Source: Volutella citrinella (Eukaryota > Ascomycota > Sordariomycetes > Hypocreales > Nectriaceae). Taken from it: DNA of 64,000 bases. Below, piece by piece: positions 56,509 through 64,000 of the stretch. The position numbers were made by a program, and so were the translations under genes. The number at the start of each line of letters is the position of its first letter. Positions within the stretch are counted from its first letter, which is position 1. Location: positions 3,348,001 through 3,412,000 of the forward strand of contig JAWZSP010000006.1 of NCBI GenBank assembly GCA_034401135.1, written 5' to 3'. Under the pieces are notes generated by a model. That model had not been told where the DNA came from and made no database searches. It saw only the letters and a list, made by a program, of their open reading frames with translations.

Positions 56509-59014
56509 ATGATGGCCGACCTCGAGGACCGCCTGTAAGTTTCCAAATAGCCATCGGCCTCGTCCTCGCCCTCGACCTGGCCCCCACCCGCAGCCCCGAT
56601 GACTGACGCGATGCCGCCCGCAGGTCGAGATGGCGGCTCACGCAGGCTTCGGCTGCCGACCTTGCCAGCCTGCAGCACGCTGTTCGGTACAATGGCGCAT
56701 CTAGCCCTTGTGTGATAGGCTGTAGATCCGTGTGCTGGAAGGTGAGCACCTCGAGGTACCATGGATGCGCCCTGGCCTGATAATGATGAGTTTAGATGTT
56801 TCTGTTGTCCAACCCTGGCGCGGCCATGAGCTGGTCTCAAGCCGTGGACGAAGGAAGGCGACTTTACTCTGAGCATCGGGAACACCTTCTCAAATTCATC
56901 AATCACCCTGAGGCTCTCACTGAGGTCACCATCGACCCTCTAGCTGATGACCCTGATGTAAGTCCTGCCACATCAGCTGCGCTCGATGGGATCGCCTTGG
57001 CTCATCTAGACAGTCGCCTTGGAACACTGTGCGTGAGGATGAGATTACGCGGGCGGAAATCAAGCAGGATGTCCTGAGACTCCCCGATGAGGCAACCTAT
57101 CACGAACCGCGCACTCAAGCCATGATTCTTGACATTCTCTTCATGTATTGCAAGCTGTTCCCCGGGAGAGGCGGTTATCGTCAGGGAATGCACGAACTTC
57201 TCGCTCCATTGGTCTATGCAATCCAGCAGGATGCCATCGATCCTGCCACGGTTCCGTCGGACGTCCAGCTGGACGATGGTATGTTGCCGACACTCAATGC
57301 CACCTTCATCGAGCACGATGCTTTCATCTTGTTCTCTCGTCTCATGGAGCATGCGCAGTCGTTCTACGAGATCAACGACCCTCCATCCGACCCTGCCGAC
57401 AATCTGCGACGCCCAAAGTTTCAGGAACAGCGCTCTGCCATCGTGGAAAGGAGTAAATTTATTCATGAGGTCTGCCTACAAAAGGTTGACCCCGAGCTGG
57501 CAAGTCATCTTACGAGTGTTGAAATCCTGCCTCAAATTTTTCTCATGTGAGCTCCGAAATCCATGTTATTTAGGAAATATCTAACAATGCTAGTCGCTGG
57601 ATCCGACTCCTTTTCAGTCGAGAGTTTCCCTTTGACAAGTTTCTTGTCCTCTGGGACACAATTTTTGCAGTTGACCCTTCATTGGAGTTGATAGACCTCG
57701 CATGCGTAGCCATGCTGATTCGTATTCGCTGGGAGTGTAAGTGGATTAGTATGCATGTTTCCCTCTTCCCTTTTACTGATCTGCGCCGCAGTGCTAGAGG
57801 CCGACTACTCGGTGTGTCTACAACTACTGCTGAGATACCCTCCGCCAACGGAAGCACATGGCCCACATACATTTGTTGACGACGCGCTGTATTTGCGCAA
57901 TCATCTTAGTCCTTCTGGTGGAGCATCGCTCATTATGAAGTACACTGGCAGGATGCCGTCCATCACATCGCCCCCAGACCCTAGCCGACCGTCAACTCCA
58001 AACTTTCCGGGGTTCAACACCTTTCGCCAGAAAGGGTTTGTCGCAAGGTCTCCACTGCCATCCCCATCCAAGTTCATCCAACAACAGGGTGGTATGGAGG
58101 CCTTGTTTCAAGGGGCTGCTAAAGGTGCCAAGGGAGTTTTTGAACGAAGTGAGAAGTTGGGCATCAATCAAGCCGTGCGTGATGCCATGGGGGAAATTCG
58201 GCGAAACATCAACGAAGCACGTCAAAACGCAATGCCCCGACAAGAGGCGGATCAGGCGGAGGCTGTGGCTGGTCTCATTCGCATGGAGAAACGCAACCAT
58301 CAGCTAGCAGCAATGCTGGATGATACGATCAACAACCTTAAGTCGGGCTCCACAACAAGCGAGGCAGACCCAACGAAACTCCTTGAGCTCATTGAAATCG
58401 CGGCTGCCAAGATTCAGTTTGTCAAGATCTATCTGGAGGACTCATCATTGGAGGTGCCGATCTTGGATTCTCCCCGAGAAAGGGAGCGACAAAACGGGCA
58501 AGTTGTTCCTGATACCATCCCTGGGGTGGTTGCGGACAAAAGGGAAGCGATTACCCAGCCGAAAACTGGTGCAGCTGGATCATCTCTCGATGTGGATGTT
58601 GGAAAGTTGAAGATTGGCGATGGAGCGTCAGCTCCCTTGGCGGGGAATGACGTGGCGGTGCCGAATCCAGACCGTATGGATACCTCTGGGGATGGCGAAT
58701 CCAACGACGTATCGAAAGCTGCCGGTTCTACAAGTATCCGGCCCACGGCCCCTGTTCCTACCCGATCTACCCTGGCTCAATCATCCTTCTCTTGGATGCT
58801 AGAGCCTGATGAGTCACTGCCCTCACAAACTTCGACACCGACTACTCCCAAATCACCACCCTCGCAGCATAAGAGGCGAGCGGCAAACGCTAGTCGCGAG
58901 AAGAATGCTTTTCTCTTCGGCGAAGTTACAACCCCGATCCAAGGGCGCAAAGACCCTTTGAGCGCCGATGAGATATTTGGGCTGGAACCGATGCCAAAGC
59001 CCAACAATGAATGA
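56509..59014 (+). CDS. TBC-domain Rab GTPase-activating protein, TBC1D5-like, six exons
   Basis: Proposed exons are 56509-56534, 56624-56741, 56796-56957, 57014-57546, 57594-57736 and 57792-59014. All five introns close in phase and give 734 residues. Rebuilt landmarks are SPCVIGCRSVCWK|MFLLSNPG, DDPD|SPWNTVREDEITRAEI, KQDVLRLPDE (the IxxDxxR arginine-finger motif), GGYRQGMHELLAPLVYAI (the YxQ glutamine-finger motif) and IRWIRLLFSREFPFDKFLVLWDTIFA. The wide spacing between the two motif halves and the long C-terminal tail resemble TBC1D5, a Rab7 GAP that works with retromer and in autophagy. The tail has a coiled coil (QAVRDAMGEIRRNINEARQN, GLIRMEKRNHQLAAMLDD) and ends with FLFGEVTTPIQGRKDPLSAD. 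A second ATG directly follows the first. Start choice rests on the short first exon MMADLEDRL. Confidence 0.9.
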
Positions 59015-59204
59015 ATAACGTCAATGAGGTAGAGCGGTCGGTTTTTAGATCTTGCTTTTTGGTTGCGAACCACATCCAATGCTGATTATAATAACTCTGT
59101 GCAATACATATGATAGACGAGAGTTGTGGGCAGGACCCATCTGGGTTCTCTTTTGCCCTTGGGCCTGTTCAAATGAACGAGTGCACACCATAGCTAGTTA
59201 TGTC

Positions 59205-61119
59205 CTACCGTTTCAATGACTTCCCCTTGATAAAAAACGTCACAAGGAATGCTGTCCCCAAGTACGTCCCTATCAAGACCAGCGAACCCAGCATCGATAT
59301 CATGTAGCTTGTTCTCACTTGATCTGCCAGGCTAGGGGGTAATTCGTTGATATAATCAATGCTTTGGCGTACTTTGTCAATGATATCGCCAGCTTCGCCC
59401 CCATCAGAGAGGTGATTTTTCAGCTGAGTTCTCAACACCTGCTGGAGCACGGCGGCGCTGGTGCTTATGCCGATACTCGAGCCCAGGGAGCGAAACAGAT
59501 ACGAGCAAGCGATGACCACTGCCGTATCCTCAACAGCTGCATTGGCGAGTAGCCCGACCAGAGTAGCAGTGATGCCTGCGAGTGTTAGTGGCAGAACTAT
59601 GCGGGCTGTTTGAGTGGATCTCACCACTTCCCGCTCCTCCAGCTACCATGACCAGCCCCAAGACCTCACCAGGTGTGAATCTGAACCATATAGACAGCGT
59701 AAGAGGAAGTACGGCGAGAAAAAGAATTGCGTACGATACGATGATGACCCATCGGAACTGCTCTGTCTTCCTGATCGCCCAGCCGCCCGTCAGCGATGCG
59801 ATGACCGTGGTGACGGTTCCGGGCATCAACAAGATGCCGCTCTGCGTGGCACTATTGCCCTGAACCACCTGAAAGACGAGTGGCATAAAGAAGATTACGG
59901 CCATCTGCCCGGCGACGCCAAAGAAATTGACGAGATAGCAAGCAAAGAGTGTGCGATCAAAGATGACGTGGCCTGGCGCGAATGGATGGGCGGCCAGCCT
60001 GATCTCGACGAAAAGAAACAAGACAGCCAGGACCGGGGCAACAGAAAGGGCCACAACGGTGGTGATATGGGACCAGCCGAGATTGGAGCCCGAATCAAGA
60101 CCAACCAGGAGAGCGGCAACGGCGCCGACGAGGGTGAAGGCGCCGATAAAGTCAATCTGGCGCATCTTGTCAAGCCAGTGATCGGAAGACGTCTCCGGGA
60201 GGTCGAGGATAAAGTAGACGGCTAGGAAGGCGACGAGACACAACGGGACCTGCCCCAGGAACGACCTACAAGCCCGTTAGCACCGGCCTCTTGGGGTCAG
60301 AGTAGAGGCTCGAGAACACACCATCGCCATCCCACCGAGTCGGCGAGCAGACCTCCCAGCGGTGCACCTGTAGATGTGCCTGCAGCGAAGAGGATGTTGA
60401 TGTAGCCTTGCCAGATGCCGCGGTCACGCAGCGGCACCAGATCACTAATGAGGATGGAGACGACCGAGTTCATCCCGCCGCCGCCAACGCCAGTGACGGC
60501 CCGAGCGGCACACAACTCGCCGATGTTGCGGGCGAGGCCGCATCCCAGACATCCCGCGGCAAAGACGGTGTACGCAAAGAGCAAGCACGGCTTGCGGCCA
60601 AAGATATCGCTGAGCTTCCCGTACAGCGGCTGGAAACTCGTGAGGGTGAGGAAGTACCTGGCCGAGCAAAGCTTCTGCGTGAGACAAAAGAAGAACAAAA
60701 TCCGCAGGTTGTCCAGCAGCGAGGGGAATGAGAGGCTTACGCGGTGGCTATCCAGCTGGTGCTGCTGAGGGCGTTGAGGTCACTGCCAATCTTGGCGTAG
60801 GTGGCTACGGTGAGGAGCTGGTCGATGGCGACCATGAAGATCTTGGCTGCGGTGTCAGCCCATGTTCTCAGACCCTCCCGGGTGTGGAATTGATTACCCC
60901 GATGCCAACGGCGGGAAGAAGCAGGTGCATCTTGCCAGCCATCTGGCTCTGGCCCGGCAGTGGCGGCGGCGCTTGCCGGCCATTCTCGGCGTCGTCTGTC
61001 TCGGGGCTCGTGTCGGCTTCGGCGTCGGCCGGGTCCACAGCCTCCGCGAGGAGCGGGGAGCGCTCCGATGGCGACAGGCCCGGGCGGGTGGTACTCGAGG
61101 GGTTCTCGGCGGCCGGCAT
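59205..61119 (-). CDS. Major facilitator transporter, DHA2/vacuolar (VBA-like) type, five exons
   Basis: Exons 61119-60898, 60841-60741, 60657-60322, 60265-59625 and 59575-59205 give 556 residues, all phases closing. The cytosolic N-terminus has the acidic dileucine signal ERSPLL (19-24), typical for sorting to the vacuole. Then come AVGIG|[53 protein letters not shown] (loop 2-3 motif), ARAVTGVGGGGMNSVVSILISDLV, the antiporter-like LFAAGTSTGAPLGGLLADSVGWRW and further helices, about 14 in all. The family includes vacuolar basic-amino-acid and multidrug proton antiporters. The usual DQTIVV segment reads DQLLTV here, so the substrate may differ. The first intron has a weak donor (GTAATC) and an AAG acceptor, making that join the least certain. 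Only 190 bp separate this stop from that of the converging TBC gene. Confidence 0.88.
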
Positions 61120-64000
61120 GGAGGGCAGCCACGGACCGGTTTACGAACGGGAAAAGGGAACGCCAGTGCGCAAGATCGGAGGGGAAGTGGTGCAAGTCAC
61201 AGAAAATAAGGCCCATGGCGATGCAGAGCTGCCAATTGATTGCGGCATCTCGGAGTCTCTTCTGGATGCCGTCAACAGGACTGAGCCGCCTGTTCGGACA
61301 CTCACCGAGAAATGATCAACATCAGCAGAATTTCCTCACCAGCACCGATGGGCAAAAAAATTAAAAAAAATTCGTTTCCTATTCATGATACTGTTGTGCC
61401 AGTGTGAGTAGACTGGGGATGCAATTGTCTTCAAAAGTGCCTTGAGGCCAATGGGATTGGTGATTTCCTCTTCCGACAGGCCAGTGACGTTTGCGGAATG
61501 TGTCACTGACGGGAGTGGCATGCCTACAGACGATAGGCTACAATGCTATTATGCCTTGCCAATTAAACATCGGCCACTTTGACTCAGGCAACGTGAGACA
61601 AGCTTGATGTCCTTCATTGTGAGTTGACCGCAGTGGATTCGAGGAAGCTCAGGATCGGCAAGTGCCTACGCAGCCGGGCAGCTCGGTAATTACCACGGGG
61701 GACTGTCAGCAAGCCAGCGCCAAATAGATTAGTGGCTCTGGCGCCTGGCAGCGAGTGACGAAAACGAACACCCGTGTTGGCTGTGGTGGGTGCCAGGGCC
61801 AGGGCTCTTTGCTGGTTTCAACAGTGGCACGAAACATTTGCAGGGGATTCCCGTTTCCACTGAGCCACGGGACGCCTTCCATTGATCCCCCTCGTTTTTG
61901 ATCCTATGCGTAACAATGCGCCTTGCACGCTCCCGCTGCTCATTGTGCCAGCGCGTGCAACCCGTCGCTGCAAGCCGAAGAAGCCATGTCGCGGAAGATG
62001 GCACACACAGCTTCGTATGGTGTCTCGAAACCGGTTTAGGCAAGACTCTTTAAATATGTCGCGTCTGTGTCGCGTCACCAGTCAACGAGGGAGGGGAGGC
62101 GGACGATCATCCCGCGCATTGCATATCTGATGTACCGGGCATGTAGCGTGGTACATGGGCTCGTCCGGGTGTGTGACCCCAGAGGCCGCCGTTGGGCTGG
62201 GGCGCTCTTTCGTCATAGGTGGTCCGCGCAGGGAACAAATCCGGGCAAGCACAGAGGATGAAGGTCGGCTCTCGAGTTCTCATGAACGAGGGCCACCATT
62301 GCTCTCCGACACAACATTAATTACAGGACGAAGACGGCTGCCTCATCTGTTCCGCGCCACTTGTCATACTCCAGTGCAGTGCACTGCAGCGAGCTCGGCG
62401 CAGTTATTTGGAGGAGCCGTGTAATCTGTAATTAAATAATGAGTGGATGGGATGGGGCTCAACCGTTTGCCTGCATGTGGGATGCACGTCGGGGTCCTTT
62501 TATTCCATAGGCCGCAATTGGAATTTGAAGGGATCCACGGGTGGCAATGCATCCATGGCTTAGGTAGGGCGTCAAGGCGTGCAGGTAGTGGAAGACGTGC
62601 TCACTCTGACGATGAATCGAAGATCGATCTTCTGCAAGGGCATCCCGGAGAGCCACGATCCATCATCCTGAGCATCCTTACCAGTTGGCTCGTCCTGGAA
62701 ATGCCCAATTTCACGACGGGTGCCAAATCCCATGGCGCAATATATCTCCAACACCAGCATACGAAATATCGGTCGTGCAAACTCGTCCAAATAAGCGAGA
62801 CATGCAAGGAGAGACATGGCCCATATTAGGGCACGACAAAGGCTGCGCCGGCGAGACACGCTGCTGCAAGGGCCCATCGACAATTCTACGCCATGCAGCG
62901 GCTTTTTGTCTTCGTGCCGTCGTGGATGCACCGATGTGTAGCAGCACACACATAAGGTTTCAGGAGCAAAATACTTGCATCCATCGATATGCTGCTGTGG
63001 TGGCGGGACAGGCGACGGCTTCATCAAAGCCCTAGGCACACGCTAGGGTGTTTCAGCATATCTAGAGGCAGACTACGGAGTCCGGAGGAGGCCTTTGCCC
63101 AAGCAGCCCAACAGCCCGGAGCTTCACAAGCCTCGGACGGGAGCTTTGAAGGCGCCGAGGGCTCTCGCTCGGACACTGGCAAGGGAGGAGATGCTCCAGT
63201 GGCCAGGGGTCGCCACACACGCGAACGGGGTCCCAGCTTCCTGGCCACACACGCCCAAACCACCGTGAGCAATGCAAAACTCTGCGCCCAGACGCCCCCT
63301 TGCCAACCAAACAAGCCCCAGACCATCTGGAGCTGCAGTGGCTCCAGCTGATGAACCCCTGCAGTGGTGACGCTGAGCCACGCAGCCCCTCCGCCCGTCC
63401 CGAGCCCCTCCCTCCCGTTTCCCTGGACGTGGCAGGGGTTTGTAGACGCCATGTATTGCCTGGCGTCGAGGTACCTGCAGCAGCGGGCTGCCAGCGTCGC
63501 TAGCGCAGGTACCCCTTGCTGGTGAATGACAGAATGGACGGCCGAGGGGCGGTTTTTGCTCCCACTTGGGACGAAGACGACATCAACGGCGTTGGCACCA
63601 CTGCAGGTCCTTTCTTTTGTAGGTGCCTGCCTACCTGAGGTACTTTCCTCATCTTGGCGGCTTGGCCCAGAGTTAGGGCGCCCTAGAGCAGCTGAGCTTT
63701 GCGACGGGACGGGACCGTTCCATCCTAATCCGCGATCCTCGCCCCATCTGATGATTCTTCTCAACCCATCCCAATTTCCGTCCTTTCGGTTTTCTTAATC
63801 GCTGCGTGAGCTCTATTCTTTCATTTTTTTTGCCAAGCTCGTAGGATTGTTCCCTTGCCGGCTGGGTCCTGGTTCTGATTTCTGCGCTCAATTCCCTATC
63901 CATTTGGCGACCCTTGCTGCCAGTTGCTGATGCTGGAACATCGTCATCGTCATCGTCAAGGGGCTTGTCCACACAAAAGTCGGGCCCTCGCGCTTCGCTA
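61120..64000. other. Gene-free right end
   Basis: No gene recognised. A 246-codon minus-strand frame (63024-63764) has no domain and a shadow-frame composition. A 99-codon minus-strand frame (63673-63972) has an Asp run near its start but nothing else. AGGTACCT words cluster at about 63470-63650. The last 250 bp is C/T-rich on the plus strand and could be the promoter of a gene starting beyond the window. Confidence 0.5.

Noticed and set aside
63024..63764. 246-codon minus-strand frame near the right edge
   Set aside because: No domain, and no neighbouring exon with compatible splice sites.
1..64000. Secondary-metabolite, mating-type or effector cluster
   Set aside because: No synthase, P450, HMG/alpha-box or secreted cysteine-rich gene was seen. 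The single transporter and single bZIP gene are far apart and have household-type neighbours.

Overview
The window is nuclear DNA of a filamentous ascomycete, most likely a sordariomycete close to Hypocreales. The evidence is short introns (about 50-150 nt) with GTAAGT/GTGAGT donors and CTAAC/CTGAC branch sites, wide intergenic spaces, a GC-leaning coding bias, fungal-type families (bZIP with a DUF3425-like tail, MSG5-type phosphatase, PAS kinase, SEA4) and one small AT-saturated inverted-repeat transposon that looks mutated by RIP. I cannot name the species. There are no operons, CRISPR arrays, viral genes, toxin genes or recognisable tRNA/rRNA genes.

Sixteen protein genes can be supported, most rebuilt from several exons. 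Left part (0-11 kb): a gene-free 3.3 kb, then a four-exon histidine phosphatase (-) and a haloacid-dehalogenase-like hydrolase (+) sharing one 438-bp promoter, a bZIP factor (+), and an F-box/LRR protein (-) ending in a CaaX box. After 4.7 kb without genes comes a PAS-domain kinase (+, with an apparent frameshift in its N-terminal region), convergent with the SEA/GATOR subunit SEA4 (-). SEA4 in turn shares a promoter with the rRNA-processing factor EFG1 (+). A protein with two double-stranded-RNA-binding-like domains (+) converges on the tRNA 2'-phosphotransferase (-), and a 1061-residue disordered protein (-) follows.

From 31.7 to 42.9 kb there is an 11-kb stretch without a supportable gene. 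It holds only small repeats, palindromes and a foldback sequence. Right part (43-61 kb): an MSG5-type MAP-kinase phosphatase (+), an ER nucleotide-sugar transporter HUT1 (-), a three-KH-domain RNA-binding protein (-), the RIP-like miniature transposon, a clathrin-accessory (aftiphilin-like) protein (-) sharing a promoter with a TBC1D5-type Rab-GAP (+), and a five-exon major-facilitator transporter of vacuolar type (-). The last 2.9 kb shows no gene.

Functional themes are nutrient and stress signalling (PAS kinase, SEA4, MSG5, bZIP), RNA metabolism (EFG1, TPT1, the dsRNA-binding-like protein, the KH protein) and membrane traffic or transport (aftiphilin-like protein, TBC protein, HUT1, vacuolar transporter). 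It reads as ordinary core genome, not an effector or secondary-metabolite island. All splice models were built by eye from splice signals, reading-frame continuity and family conservation. They have not been tested against transcripts.
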